Positions 50,617-62,865 of a DNA stretch of 64,000 nucleotides are shown piece by piece. The notes beneath the pieces are model-generated. The model was not told where the DNA came from. It ran no database searches and saw nothing but the letters and a program-made list of their open reading frames with translations. Source of the stretch: Heterodera schachtii (taxonomy: Eukaryota > Nematoda > Chromadorea > Rhabditida > Heteroderidae); the NCBI GenBank assembly GCA_023374025.1, contig SIJG01000002.1, forward strand, positions 484,488-548,487. Reading direction: 5' to 3'. Position 1 is the stretch's first letter. Every line of letters starts with the position of its first letter. The translations under genes and the position numbers were made by a program.

Positions 50617-51843
50617 GGCAATTTACTAGAAAAATTCGTTGATTTAAAAATGCACTTACATAAAAACAAATTTTTCGTAATTTTTAGGCGCCTATGAAAT
50701 TCCTGGAAAAATTGGATAATTCCGAAAAATGTTTTTACGAAAAAAACTAATTGTCAAAAAAAAGCAGCACAGCAGTCGAAGGCATCACACTTTATCCAAA
50801 TTAATGACTAAAAATGAACATTTTGCAGCTGCTGATGGTTGGGGTTGGTTTACTTATATGAATAAATTATGGAAGCGATAAATAAATTAATTAAGGCAAA
50901 ATGATGACCCAAAAACGAAAAAAATTGAATTGCATTTGTTCATTTGACATTTCCTTTAAAAATAAAATTTCATTTCTTTTAATAAAATGCTAATTACTAA
51001 AAGAATCATGGGCCCTTTCTCAGAAAACCGAGGGTAGTTTTACTATATTCTGCCGGAAAAAATGAATAACAATGATATTCTCTATAAAATTCCTGAAATT
51101 TCCGGGCCCTTTCTCAGAAAACCGTGGGGTAGAGATTTTTTTATATTTTCTATTCTAATTCCCATACGCATAAATGCGCATATTATTCAAAACCAAAATT
51201 TAATGCAATCTCTAATTATTAGTGCGGTTCGAGAGTGTCGGTCTCGAGTTTCGACCGGAGAAAATTCTCGGGTTTTTTAATCTCGGCCTCGGACTTGTGA
51301 GTCTCGGTCTCGATTTTCGAGACCGAAACCGATACTTTTTTACACCCCTAATGATTGGTTTGCTATATTGCTCATATATGTGGGTTATGGTCTTGTTCCT
51401 GCTCCTATTTTTGCTTTGGAACAGTTCCCCTCCAAGATGTTGTTTTTCTTTTAATTTTTCAAAAAATTATTCTCTTTTTCAATGGGAAATTCAATACAAA
51501 TTTAACAATTCCGTTAGCATTTTTTTCAGTAACATAAAAATGTAACAGTGATTCTTTTTTCTGAATATTCATATTTGTAAAAGAAAATTTAAAAATCGAC
51601 AGCTATACGGCACCGCTAGGTTAGCTGCAGATAAAAAATCTGTAGCTAAAAGCGGCATTAACATTTAACAGTGCTAAGGATAATTATCTGAAGAATGTGA
51701 CTCTAATAAAGCAGCTCCACTATTTATTCTATAAATCAATTTTTTAAAAATCAAAAAGAAATGTAAAGGGTAAGTAAATTATATAAAAAACAGATCCATA
51801 GGATGATAATGATATTCAATGACGAGAGATCTGAATTGAATAT
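50617..51843. repeat. Intergenic between the two BTB-MATH genes
   Basis: No exon seen. GGGCCCTTTCTCAGAAAACCG occurs twice (about 51010 and 51104). A GTCTCGGTCTCGA-rich segment lies at 51220-51330. A stretch at 51345-51530 is similar to 13310-13440, with TTTTTCTTTTAATTTTTC shared. Confidence 0.5.
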
Positions 51844-54621
51844 TTATGATTTGTCCTCCGTTTTTTCATTTTTCACTGTGACATCGATGGCCAATGTCAC
51901 TTTGTCCTCGCTTTTGTTGTAAAAGCCTTTTCTCGGGTTCATCAGTTCCTTATAAATAATCATTTAAAATTTAATTGGGGATGATTTATTTTAATTGTCA
52001 CTCACAGCAAATGAAGTGAAATTGGAATACCCCCAGGCGTTCTCTTTACTATCAAAAACATGGTCATCGAATTTTCTTCTGAAATCCGATACGCCAATCC
52101 TTCGCGAAATAATTCGAATTGTTGCCGAACATTTGCAACTCCAATTTTTGTCTTAATGGCAATTAATTACAATTATTTTATTAATTAGCATTTAATTTGC
52201 ACCTTCTTCTTCAACATCGCACAAAAGGTAAATGCCCAACCATTTCTCATCATTGTCAGTGCTTTCATTTTTAGTTTTTATTTCTGCCCATATTTTCCAC
52301 GGAAACCCTTTGATGTGCACAATTTCGCTTTTACGTTCACTCCCAATGATTTCTCGCGCAAATTCCGACAATTTTTCAATTTCCATTGAAATTGTTCCAT
52401 TGGATTTGCTTTGATCCAAAACGAATTTGTCCACTTTTGGTTCATCAACAGTTATGACATCTATGGCTAGTGTCACTTTGTCCTCTTCTCTGCTGTAAAA
52501 ACCATTGCTCGGGTCCATCAATTCCTTAATTGCCATAATTAAGCCAATTAAGAAAATAGTTTCAAATTGACACTTTCAATTGTCACTCACCCCAATAGTA
52601 ATTAAATTATTGAATCCCCAGATTGATTTGTTGTTAAAAATTTGGTCACAAATAGTCCCAGTGAAATTTTCCGCTTCATTCTTTTCCTCCATTAAAATAA
52701 TTCGATAGGTTGCCGAAAAATGGCAGTCCAACGTTTCTCCTATCATTTTTAAAATTAATAATTAATTAATTATTTAAAAGAACTAATTAAAATTAGACCT
52801 TCTTTTGCATCACACCATAAGTAAAATCCCAAATTTTTCTCATTAGTGTCTTCCGTCTTTTCTCTTATTTCTGCTTCAATTTTCCATGCCAATCCGTTGA
52901 TGTACACGGCATCACTGAATCGACAACTCCCGACTGATTCACCCGCAAATTCCGACATTTTTTCGATTTCCAACGCGAGTGTCCCTCTTCTGCTGTTGCC
53001 CTTCTTGGCTTTGTTCCAATCAAAAATTCGTCCATGGCTTGGGAATTTCAACGAGTACAGCCCGGGCACTCCACGAAGATAAAGATTTGGATGGGAATTG
53101 AACTGGTAAACGCCGAGCACTTCTTTTTCTGTTAACACACCAGATGAAACTGTAAAAGGTTCAAAATTTTTTAAAAAATTCCGTGACAATGCCCGTAGGC
53201 ATCTGTGAATTTCGTGATTTCGTCCACCTTTCCCATAAATTTTGAATCAAAAGTCCTTGGCTTAAATTTTAAATACAATATTTTATTTTGCGATTTGTTA
53301 ATTATCTCGGCAAAAATTTAATCGATGGGAAAAGAAAGTCGACATTTGAAAAAGATATCATCGGTATAAGAAATATGGGTCCATGTAATAAATAATTTCA
53401 AGCATTAAAAGTTTTAAATGTTTGAAACCCAATGAATGATTAAATTAAATTGTCCGATTTCAAAGGTTTTTACCGACACATTTTGCAAAATCCTCCTCAT
53501 GGATATTTGGAAAACGAATTTTGAACAGTGCCGGACCAAGCACTGAACGCCGATTTTTCGAAGAGCATTCAATGCCATATTGACGACATTTTTCATCGGC
53601 CCAACGTTTTGCCTTTAAATTAAAAAAACGAAAATTAAAAAATGCAAATGTAAAATTTAAATTGAAATTACAGCTTTCCAAATTTCAAATTCGTCGCTGA
53701 GCAACAAACGATCACTATCAAGAACATTGCACAATATTTTCTGATCAATTTGCAAAAAGTCATCTGATCTGAACAATTGGGCCGCATTTTGACAAATGTA
53801 GCGCAAACATTTGATGGAAAAATCCTTAAAAAATTGTTATGGAAAATTATCCAAAATACTGAAAACCCACAGAAAATAAATAGATGATAATAAAAATCAA
53901 AATTTTTAAAAATAAATTTGTTTTTCTCACCTCCAAATCGAAAATGAGAGCCTGGGCATAAGCCAAGAAAACATTGCGCAATTCGGAGATTGGAACATCC
54001 AAACATGGAGGGATAAGGCCAGGGATGTTGTACTTTTTGGCTAATTAAAAAATATTAATAAATTAAATTTAAAAAAATAAATCCACCGGCATAAAGCACT
54101 GCCATTGCATTGTCTCCATTCAATTCGCTCAATTCATCCGTGTAAATGAAGGCCAACATCACTTTGAACGCTGCTACTTTAACATCGGGGACCTTCACAA
54201 CAGGGCAATCAGCAGGGTCTAATTGAAAATTAATTAGGTTAGTCAGCAGAGACTTATTGAAAATTAATTAGGGTAATTAGCAGATGCTAACTGGAAGTTA
54301 ATTAGGGAATAGTAGACGTAAATTTTTCACCATTCTGCGTCCTCTTTTTCTTGGCACTAAGACGGAACATTGCCTCAAAAACGTCGGAAGTATTCATCAA
54401 AATGAGTTGATGTGCGGGCAAAACCTTTAAAAATTTGCGTAATTAATTGAAATTATAAATTGAAAATTAAATAATTTAAAAATTGAAAATTAAATTTAAA
54501 AATTGAAAATTAAACTCGCCTCTTTTGCGTCTCCGTTCCCAACCAAAAATTGTACATCCGAATGCTCAGCCGTGCTCAACAAATGTTTCATCCGTTCCAT
54601 CGAATTTCCCAACGATGGCAT
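51844..54621 (-). CDS. BTB-BACK-MATH protein, copy B (intact, 600 aa)
   Basis: Eleven exons in reading order: 54520-54621, 54331-54424, 54087-54218, 53931-54040, 53672-53824, 53474-53612, 52799-53149, 52591-52739, 52203-52524, 52006-52151, 51844-51948. They sum to 601 codons with no frameshift. BTB, residues about 15-115 (SDVQFLVG, VLPAHQLILMNTSDVFEAMF, FKVMLAFIYTDELSELNG). BACK, about 115-245 (KKYNIPGLI, ELRNVFLAYAQA, FLQIDQKILC, RWADEKCRQYGIEC, LGPALFKIRFP). Two MATH units follow (ALEIEKMSEFAGE, WKIEAEIREK, DCHFSATYRI, WGFNNLITI; then MEIEKLSEFAREIIG, FPWKIWAEIKTK, WSCKCSATIRII, DKVTLAIDVTVKN). Likely a cullin-3 substrate adaptor. Exon 1 ends GAG before a GC donor (GCGAGT). Exon lengths outside the first MATH unit match copy A almost exactly. 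Confidence 0.92.
54210..54310 (-). repeat. 34-bp tandem repeat carrying the 3' splice site, copy B
   Basis: Three copies with AG positions at 54219, 54253 and 54287 (34 apart), in the intron before exon 54087-54218. Same intron and unit as in copy A. Confidence 0.8.
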
Positions 54622-55136
54622 TTTATGTAAAAAAAAAAAAATTGGACTCAGAAAAAATTTATTGAAAATTTTTGTCTTAAACTGTTATGCGGATAAGGAT
54701 GACAAAATTTCCATAATGTTTAAAGATTTTTAAGTGTATAATTTTTTCCACTGGTGGTGTAACCAAAATGAAAAATTTAAGAATTTATTTGTTTTCTTTT
54801 GGTTTGGCGAATATACTAAAGCATGTAAAATCAATTTTAGACCAGGGGAAGGGTTAGATGAAAAATTCAGAAGTAAATAGGTAAATAAAAGAAACATTTT
54901 GAGAAATTTTTCCTTTATTAAAAATAACAACTTCATTTTATAAACTAACAAATAAACAGCAAATACACATTTTATACACAAGTTTTATCCTCAAATGTTT
55001 AATTTTTATAAAAATATTTTGAAAAATCAGATGTTTGCATTAAAAATAACTGTCAAGTGGACGAAGATTTTAAACTTTATGGCATTTTGAATTTTTTGTT
55101 TGCCTTTATTTTTTGTACGCGAACAAAATGACACGG
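54622..55136. other. AT-rich flank with no gene seen
   Basis: Upstream side of BTB-MATH copy B. No exon recognised. Confidence 0.5.
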
Positions 55137-55415
55137 AAATTGCAGTGGGTACAGTAAGCCACCGGAAATCCCACAAAAATTCGGATGCTTATGGTACTGT
55201 TCCACGGTCGATCACTACTTCTGTTGTTAAAATGCCGGATGGAACTGAAAACATGAAAAAAAACTGGCGAATTAATTAAAAAAAGCCTAATAAAATAAAA
55301 TTATAGTTTTATAAAATAAAGTTCCAAAAAGAGGCGGACCAAAAACAAAAAAAAAATATTTTTTTTACCAATTTATTTTCACAAAATTCTTCATGTGAGA
55401 AAAACGACCGACGGG
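55137..55415 (-). pseudogene. BTB-MATH exon fragment
   Basis: The coding strand reads VPSGILTTEV and then, with a shift, the PNFCG / GGLLYPLQFP block. It matches the start of the exon 48545-48871 of copy A, together with part of the intron before it (TTCCAAAAAGAGGCGGAC on the plus strand). No other exons are present. It is a partial duplicate of copy A. Confidence 0.75.
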
Positions 55416-56439
55416 GGAGGGATCCCGCGCGGGAATTTTCGAGGTCCGATAAAACCCGCGAACCCAGATTTTTTGGAAATTGCGCGATTAATTCCACGGG
55501 TTCCACTCGCACAACAATTTTTAAAAGATTTAAAGGACTTAAATAATTGTGAGTTTTTTTTAATTAATTTTCTTTTAGAATTTTAGTAAAAATATCCATG
55601 ACACTTTTATCAAGTCGGAGCTTGATGCCGAGACGTTCGAGCACTACAAATAAATTGGAACAGGACAACCCGAATTTTTTTCACCCGTTTTTTTAATAAT
55701 TCCCATTTTATTTATTTTATCATTTTCTTTTTCAGTTTTTATATATAAAAAAATCATTGGAAATGCCACAATTTTGGCATTTCGGTTTTTTTTAATAATT
55801 TTTTTAATAAAAATGCAATAAAACGAAAACAGTGCAACACTACGAATGAATTCCGACAAAATTTGAAAAATTGCTCCCTAACAACTCAGAAATTCGAATT
55901 TTTGATAAGTTTCTTTGGCAAAAATTCTATAATTCTTTTTAAAAAGTGACAAAAAAAAAAGAAAAAATTGCTTTAAAACAGAGCTGCCTTTTATCCTCAT
56001 TTCTAAGACCTTTATTTTCTTACATTATATTTATTTAGAATTTAATGCATAAATTTAGTTATAATATAAATTGTTATTCAAAAAACTATGTATTATATTT
56101 TTTGATTAAAACTAAAAAACATCAAAGAGTCCTTGTTAAAGCAGTACTTTCAATTTGAAATCCTATACCCGGCTTTATCTCCTACTCACCTAACCCATGT
56201 CTTTTCTTATCGGTTTTTCTAAATTCTGCGTCACTTCATTAAATGAAAATCCGCATGTTTTCGAAAAAAAAAAAATCTAAAGTTGGACTAATTCATAGAT
56301 AAACCGCCGCCTGTTCGAAAAAATTGAAAATTTATCTTTCCAACAGTTTTATGTATCAATTATTTAAGCACTTCTTCTTTTCCCACTTTGGCTCTCTTTT
56401 CCATTCATTTTCATTTGCATTGAATTATTTTCTCTGACT
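55416..56439. repeat. Intergenic with no gene seen
   Basis: A short GGGAGGGATCCCGCGCGGGA segment near 55415-55450 is followed by AT-rich sequence. A fold-back-like pair AATAATTCCCATTTT / AATTTTTTTAATAA is weak. No exon. Confidence 0.4.
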
Positions 56440-56890
56440 AATAAATAGAGCTGCCAAAAATATATACAAAAAGTGGTCAAAATATGTACATAAATATGTA
56501 AGAAAACTCCCGAAATATGTACAAAAAACCCCAAATATCTAAATAAAATTTTAAAATGTTTATTTTTTGGAAAAAAAATTCCTCGTAAAGGATGAAACAG
56601 GCACAAAGTGCAATAAAAATGACCTAAATACGCTTTGAATCACCTTTTAGTATTTTAAAAATTACTTTTTGGTATTTTTTAGAGGTACATTTTCAAAATT
56701 ATTTTTTAACTTTAAATTTTCAAAAATGAAAATATATAAGAAAAAAGCCAAAAATATGTACTAAATATGTATAAAAACCCCTAAATATGTAAAAAATTGA
56801 AATAAAAGTGCCAACTTTTGTTCGCAAACACAAAAAAGAAAGTGTTTTTCCTACTATTTAGAGCATGAAAAATTTAGCAAAAAAAAAAGA
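56440..56890. repeat. Decayed copy of the ATATGTA-rich MITE
   Basis: Shares ATATGTACA words and the block CAACTTTTGTTCGCAAACAC with the hAT-type element 11607-12231 and ends the same way (TATTTAGAGCATG). The TIRs are eroded and no duplication is visible. Confidence 0.6.
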
Positions 56891-57263
56891 TGGGAAAAAT
56901 AAAAAAAATAAATTGAAAAATGACTTTTTCCTTAGAAAACTGAAAAGTCAAAGTAAAATATATAATTAGTTAATTTAATAATTGCCTTTGTCAATCTAAA
57001 TCAATTATGTTTTTCCTGTATATTTTGTCGAAACAAAACCGCAAAAAAATACTTAATTCACTAAATATTCGTACCTTCCCATCGCATTTTTTAACCAAAT
57101 TAATAGTTCACTTTCATTCAAATGGGTTTCATTATGACCAAAAAATTCTGACTCCTCAATATTAGCAACCCAAATCACGGATCAGAATTATGAAAACGAC
57201 TGCAAAATTAAGTAGAATTATGTATTTAAATATTGAAATTTAAATAAAGAAAATTTTGCTCAG
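56891..57263. other. AT-rich stretch with no gene seen
   Basis: No coding or repeat signal worth naming. Confidence 0.5.
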
Positions 57264-57873
57264 TAGGGCTCGGATTTTTAAGGGCGAAAAATTCCAAAAT
57301 AAGGCCGTAAATAAGGGCGAAAAAATCGCGAAATAAGGGGGAAAATAAGGACGAAAGAGTCCCAAATTTAGGGGTATAATTTTTAAAATTGTTCTTTTTT
57401 TATATGAAAATAATTTCAGATTAAGGCAAAAAATTTTATTCACTGATTGCAGTTACAAATATGATACATTTTAAAATTTTTGGGGGTAAAAGACATACGA
57501 TTATCGGCCAAAAAATTTGGAGATTGAATTTTTAAGAAAATTTTTCATTTCTTATGGATCGAGTTTTGAAAGGTTTGTTTTTCTGAAAATTTTTTGATCG
57601 ATTCTTAGGGGTATATTTTTCCGAAATTTTTTGGGTCGCTCTTAGGGGTGTATTTTCGTTTTTATTGCATTTTTGTTAATAAATTTTGGACAAAAACGGC
57701 AAAAGAAGGGCAAAAACTTATTTTAAGGGCGAACACCCAAAAGAAGGATTTCATAAGGTCGAATAAAGGCGAAAAAACACAAAATTTTCGGACAAAAAAT
57801 GTGTTTTTCGTGTATTTCTCGCCGAGTTAAAGCCGCAGAAAAAATAAGTAAAAACTTATAAATCCGGGCCCTA
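57264..57873. mobile_element. hAT-like MITE, imperfect TSD
   Basis: Ends TAGGGCTCGGATTTTTAAGG / CTTATAAATCCGGGCCCTA. Flanks TTGCTCAG and GTGATCAG match at 6 of 8. The interior has AAGGGCGAAAA words and two TTAGGGGTGTATTTT-type words. Its right terminus is part of the tandem array that follows. Confidence 0.7.
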
Positions 57874-58239
57874 GTGATCAGTAGGATTGGAATTATATTA
57901 ATCGCGTAATTTTTTTTTGTATTTCTCGCCGAGTTAAAGCCGCAGAAAAAATAAGTAAAAACTTATAAATCCGGGCCCTAGTGATCAGTAGGATTGGAAT
58001 TATATTAATCGCGTAATTTTTTTTTGTATTTCTCGCCGAGTTAAAGCCGCAGAAAAAATAAGTAAAAACTTATAAATCCGGGCCCTAGTGATCAGTAGGA
58101 TTGGAATTATATTAATCGCGTAATTTTTTTTTGTATTTCTCGCCGAGTTAAAGCCGCAGAAAAAATAAGTAAAAACTTATAAATCCGGGCCCTAGTGATC
58201 AGTAGGATTGGAATTATATTAATCGCGTAATTTTTTTTA
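57812..58239 (+). repeat. 107-bp tandem repeat, four near-identical copies
   Basis: Units start at 57812, 57919, 58026 and 58133 (GTATTTCTCGCCGAG) and include AATCCGGGCCCTAGTGATCA, the right end of the MITE 57264-57873, plus GTAGGATTGGAATTATATTA from its flank. The copies are nearly identical, so the amplification is recent or an assembly artefact. Confidence 0.95.
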
Positions 58240-58464
58240 TTTACTTATTCTTATACTGATTATTATTGCGATCAATCAGTAGAGAGAGAAATTATTCAAT
58301 TTATAATTTAATGATATTATAATCCTGTCAATGCTTTACGTTAAATTGTAAATTTATATGAGAAAAAAATAAAATTCATTTTGGACAAATATTTATATTA
58401 TTTTTATATTTCTTTCATATTGAATAAAATATAATTTTAATTTCTACAAAAAAAAAAATTCAAA

Positions 58465-59187
58465 ATGAAAAAACTGTGCCTATTATTCTCAGCAATTGTA
58501 TTTTTAATTGTGCAGATTGAAATTGGAGCAGAAAAGAAAAAAGTGGAACAACAAAAAACATTTGACGAAATATTTGGAGAAAAATGGGAAGGAAAAGAAG
58601 AAAAAGGAAAACGAATTGATCAAAATGAAAATGATCAGAAACCGAGAAAAATTGTTGAAAAATTCAACAAAATTAAAAAGAAAATTAAGCAAAAAGTGAG
58701 GAAATATTCAAAAAAAGAATGGAATAAAATTGAACAGAAAATTGCTAAGAAATTGAGAACAAATCGCCAATATATTTACCAATGGATCAAAGAATTGGGC
58801 CTATATAAAAGGCACAACAAATCAAAAACGGATGAACAAAAAATTGAAATTGTGGAAAAATTTATTATAATGAAAAATGAGTATAAACAAAAAGGAAGAA
58901 AATATTCAGCAAAAGAATGGGACAAAAATTATGGCGAAATTTGTAAGAAAATTGGAGTTGGTTATGGAAGAATTATGAAATGGAAGAAACAATTTGGCAT
59001 AGGAGAAAGAATAACTGAAAAAGAAAAAATGGAAAAAATGAAAATTTATAGGCAAATAAAAGTGAAAAATCCAAAAATGAGTGATGAAAAAATTGCTGAA
59101 CTTTTGCAAATTAGTTGGATAAGTATTCACCGCTGGAAGAAGCAATTTGGAGAAGAAAAGAAACAGAATTTGAAAAACACCAATTGA
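58465..59187 (+). CDS. Secreted Lys-rich protein with three HTH-like repeats, paralogue
   Basis: Single frame of 240 residues, paralogue of 32060-32767. A signal-peptide-like start (KLCLLFSAIVFLIVQIEIG) precedes an acidic-basic segment (TFDEIFGEKWEGKEEKG). Three HTH-like units follow, ending in YIYQWIKELGLYK, IMKWKKQFGIGER and IHRWKKQFGEEKK. The spacing GRKYSAKEWDKNYGEICKKI before the second helix is kept almost exactly. The frame is open in both copies although they differ at many positions, which argues for selection on the protein. A short poly-A-rich leader precedes the ATG. Function unknown. Confidence 0.8.
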   Translation: MKKLCLLFSAIVFLIVQIEIGAEKKKVEQQKTFDEIFGEKWEGKEEKGKRIDQNENDQKPRKIVEKFNKIKKKIKQKVRKYSKKEWNKIEQKIAKKLRTNRQYIYQWIKELGLYKRHNKSKTDEQKIEIVEKFIIMKNEYKQKGRKYSAKEWDKNYGEICKKIGVGYGRIMKWKKQFGIGERITEKEKMEKMKIYRQIKVKNPKMSDEKIAELLQISWISIHRWKKQFGEEKKQNLKNTN

Positions 59188-59289
59188 GATGAATTTTCTT
59201 TATCCTTTTTGTCAGTTTTGTTTTTTACATTTTGACATATTTTAAAATAAAAAATCTTTTATTATATTTTTATTTTGATCAATAAAATT
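59188..59289. other. 3' flank of the secreted HTH paralogue
   Basis: AT-rich, with an AATAAA-type word near 59246. Confidence 0.35.
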
Positions 59290-59479
59290 TTTTCATCATT
59301 TAGGCGCTGCCGGGGGAAATTTGAAAATTTTGACCATTTTTAAACAGATTTCACTGAAAATTAGCCAATTTATAGGTTGAATTTTGAAAATTTTTTGAGA
59401 AATTCATCTCTCATTCTTAGGGGTATAATATTCGCGTTTCGCGCCAAAATGCGAAACGCGAAAGCGAAAGCCCATCCCT
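59290..59479. mobile_element. Truncated hAT-type element end
   Basis: Carries the GGCGCTGCCGGGGG box remnant, TTCTTAGGGGTATAAT, then CGCGTTTCGCGCC and the terminus GCCCATCCCTG. This is the right half of the 17470-18211 family. The other end is missing. Confidence 0.75.
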
Positions 59480-60397
59480 GTTTTGTATATGATTAACATG
59501 AAATGGTATAGGGAATATAGAAGGGGCGAGCCATGACAATGCCAATAATATCCGTGCCATGGTGGTGCCAATGCCAACAGTTTCATTCGGCATTTGTTTC
59601 AGCAGATGTTTTTTCATTAACTGAACTTTTTATTTCTCTTTTTTTGTGTTTATTTATTAGTCATTTTGTATATGCTTTTTCTTAGTCCTTAAATTTGATC
59701 AGTCTGTTTAATATTGAATGGATGGCCAGCTTCATGTGATCATGTTCCGTTAATTAAGGACTAAAAAATTGCTCGGTCTTTATAAAAAATAGAGAATAAG
59801 CGTGGTTTCGTCATGTAATAATTCCTGATTTATCCGAAATTTCTCCATAAATCCGGGGGTTCTTGCTAAAAAACGAGAATTCCGATTATGTATTTAAAAA
59901 ATAATTAACTTTTTGAGCTTAGTGCTTGGACAACGATTTGGTCGAAAGCAAAATGATATTTTTCAATATATACATAGATTTTCGACCCAAGGAATTTGTA
60001 TGAAAATTAGAGTAAATATTATGTAAAACAATTCAAAGATGGAAGAAAAATTTTGATCTTTAATGAGGATTAAAACATTAAGTAGATAATTTTAGCTCCA
60101 TGTCCGCATTTTTATTTAAGAATCAACAAAAGGATTAAATACCATAATTTATAATCAAAGTTAGGTTCGAGAAAACTCTCTTTGCTTATGGTTAATCATT
60201 TGTTTGGTCAAATGAATGGATGTTTATCAATGTTAAAAACGAATTTTAATTAACCATTTTAAGAATTTACAATTAAAAATTTTGAAAAAAAATTTATTGG
60301 CTTTTTGAACCGCGGACGTCACGGAATACCCAGGCATTTCGCCACAATGTAAATTACAAATGCTATTCTTAAAATCATTTCTTAATAAAGTAATAAT
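59480..60397. other. Intergenic with no gene seen
   Basis: A short GC-richer stretch at 59520-59600 has no exon that can be supported. The remainder is AT-rich. Confidence 0.45.
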
Positions 60398-60967
60398 TAG
60401 AGACCGACTAAAAGGGCATCATAAATCGCGAAAAAGGCACTATAATAGGCACCAAAAAATTGAAAAAAAAGGCATGAAAAGGCACGAAAATCCCGAAAAA
60501 GGCAAGAAAATAGGCACTTAAAATTTTTTAAGGCTTTTTAGGAAGCAAAACAAGTAAAACTTAACCAAAAAACTTAATTTTGGTTATTTAAAAGATAATT
60601 AAATATTTATAATTTTTTTCGAAGAAGGAAAATTTTTAAATATAAAATTTTTATCAAAAAAAAAAAAAAAAAAAAAATTAAATTTAGTGCTCAACTTTTG
60701 AGAAAATTTTTCATTTCTTAGGAGTGTATTTCTCAAATTTTTTCAAGTCATTTTTTAGGGGGTGTATATTGCCGATTTTATTGCATTTCAATGGTATTTT
60801 TCGGGAAAAAAACGCTAAAAAAGGCACCAAAACGGCAAAATGCCAAAAAAGGCATAATAAAAGTCAACGTAGAAGAATCAAACCAAGTGGAAAATGCGTT
60901 ATTTATGCTTAATATATCGAAACTAATCCGCAGAAAAAAAGGCATTTGCCTCAAAAGTCGGTCTCTA
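60398..60967. mobile_element. hAT-type MITE, TSD GTAATAAT
   Basis: Ends TAGAGACCGACT / AGTCGGTCTCTA with a perfect 8-bp duplication GTAATAAT (60390-60397 and 60968-60975). The interior has AAAAAGGCA words and two TTTTTAGGGG/TTAGGAGTGTATTT words. The ends are related to 45428-46739. Confidence 0.92.
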
Positions 60968-61574
60968 GTAATAATAAATAATAATTTATTTTTCTATGTA
61001 AGAAAAATAAAGAAAAAATCGAAGAACCATTAACGATTTCTTCGATAAAAACCGGTCAATGAACGTTTTAAAATTATCAATAATACAAATATTAAAAATT
61101 AATTGTTATTTAAATTTTATTTGCGAAATTTAACTCATAATTTAGCTCAAACTCAATCTAAATTAATCAATCTTGGTATTAGAAGGTAGCAGCTCTACGT
61201 ATCCTATACTAGATTATGCTTTTTTAAATCTAGCAAAATATAACCAAAAACTTGCGAAAAATTGAAATGCAATATTTTTGCTTTTTTAAAACTTAATAAA
61301 AAAAAATTTAAATTTAGCAGAATAATAGAGAAATCTTTGGGCTATCTAATGAAAAAAAGTTATTAGGCAATGTCATGAATTTTAAAAATTTTATTCTTCT
61401 TTTTGTAAAAAATTTTATAAGTATAATATAATCATTAAAAATAAAAGAAATAATTTTAAAAGAAATTTTGTCTTTGCAAAATTCGGCATTATTGCTTAAA
61501 GGACCTCTTTAAAAAAATTTTAATAAGTAAAATATTTTGTTTTATAATTTCGTTTCTTTAAAAATTAAAAAAAA
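60968..61574. other. AT-rich stretch with no gene seen
   Basis: Includes a degenerate TTGGTATTAGAAGGTAGC / CTATACTAGATTATGC copy of the CTCTATTAGC repeat family at about 61170-61220. Confidence 0.45.
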
Positions 61575-61655
61575 ATATATTGGCAAATAAAAGCAGAAAA
61601 TTCAAAAATTAGTGATGATAAAAAGATTAGAGAGATGACTCTGTCCGATAATTAA
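61575..61655 (+). pseudogene. Relic of the secreted HTH-repeat gene
   Basis: Twenty-six codons and a stop read IYWQIKAENSKISDDK then KIREMTLSDN. This matches the third-unit segment YRQIKVKNPKMSDEKI of 58465-59187 and YWQIKGEKPKMSDEKI of 32060-32767. No other part of the gene remains. Confidence 0.7.
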
Positions 61656-62865
61656 CATGATTATCTTTTTTATATATTTTTTCTAAAAAAATGCATAAAA
61701 CTATATATTTATGTTTATTATTATTAAACAAATTTTTAATTTCCAATATCTTTTTTTAGAGTTTTCCCAATTTTTTTTCGGAATTGGCACCAATGCATTT
61801 TGCTGCTGCTTTTCCTCAACCACCAAAACACTGCCAATAATAATAACAATATTCATTCATTGTCTCATTCATTTTCAATGTGCTGCTGCTGCTACTTTTG
61901 CTGCTCCACAAATTGTTGTCCACCTCCAATTTTTTTTTTTGTGGCATTTTCGGCACGGCACCCAAACGACAGAAGAGAGCACAAAGAAAGAAAGACACAT
62001 TCACCATTACCATCACCACCTCAAAAGATTGGCATTTTGTCTTTTCGGCATTGGCATTTTGTACAAAATTTTATGTTTATGTGTCCCCAAAAATGTGCCA
62101 TTTGGGTGGGTGTTTAAAATAATGAGTCAAACGCCCATTCCAGGGGGTGGGGGAGAGGGTGGGCCAAAATGATGGGCCGGGGCGGGGGGCGGCTGGCTTT
62201 TTGTCTGATGAATAAATGGCTTATTAATTTTTAAAATTGTTTTTCCGTCATTTTTACTTTGCAATGTTCAAATTTTTATTTTTATTTTTCGGTTGACACG
62301 ATGAATAAAAATAATAAAATAAAAAATAATGAAATGAAATAATTATATTTTGACCAAAAAATTTAATAAGCTAAATAAATTTATTCAATAATTGAGAAAT
62401 AAATATAATACATTCAGTAACTGTAATTGATTTTACTCATATGTTAATTTTAAAAATTAAAAATATATTTACAACATTTAAATCATTATTTATTTAATAT
62501 TAATTTCAAAATTTCTTGAATTCTTTGAGTAAAATTATGTAAAAATTAAAAATCTTAGATTCTTGTGATAACAATAATTAATAATGCAATCGCGTTCAAG
62601 CTTTTTCAAGAGGAGCCTTTCTGAACAGCATTTTGGGGTACTTTTAAATAAGAATTGTAATTAGGAAATTAACTTATTAAAGAAAAAATTGATTTTATAT
62701 AATAGTTCAATGAAGCAAAAAAAAAAAAAATGGCGAAAGTTTTAAGGATTTTTTATATATAAAAAATTAAAAAATTGAAAAATATTGGTTTGTTTTCTGA
62801 ATTATTTAATATAATTTATTGTAAAAAATCTAAAATAAAAATCAATATTAAAATTATTGCATTAG
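61656..62865. other. Upstream region of the channel gene, low complexity
   Basis: GCTGCTGCT- and CACC-rich segments between 61800 and 62060 give long open frames on both strands (Cys- and His-rich peptides), but these are repeat-like and not supported as genes. 62200-62860 is AT-rich. Confidence 0.45.

Noticed and set aside
61711..62172. Cys/His-rich open frames upstream of the channel gene
   Set aside because: Built from GCTGCTGCT and CACC repeats, overlapping frames on both strands, no motifs or splice context.
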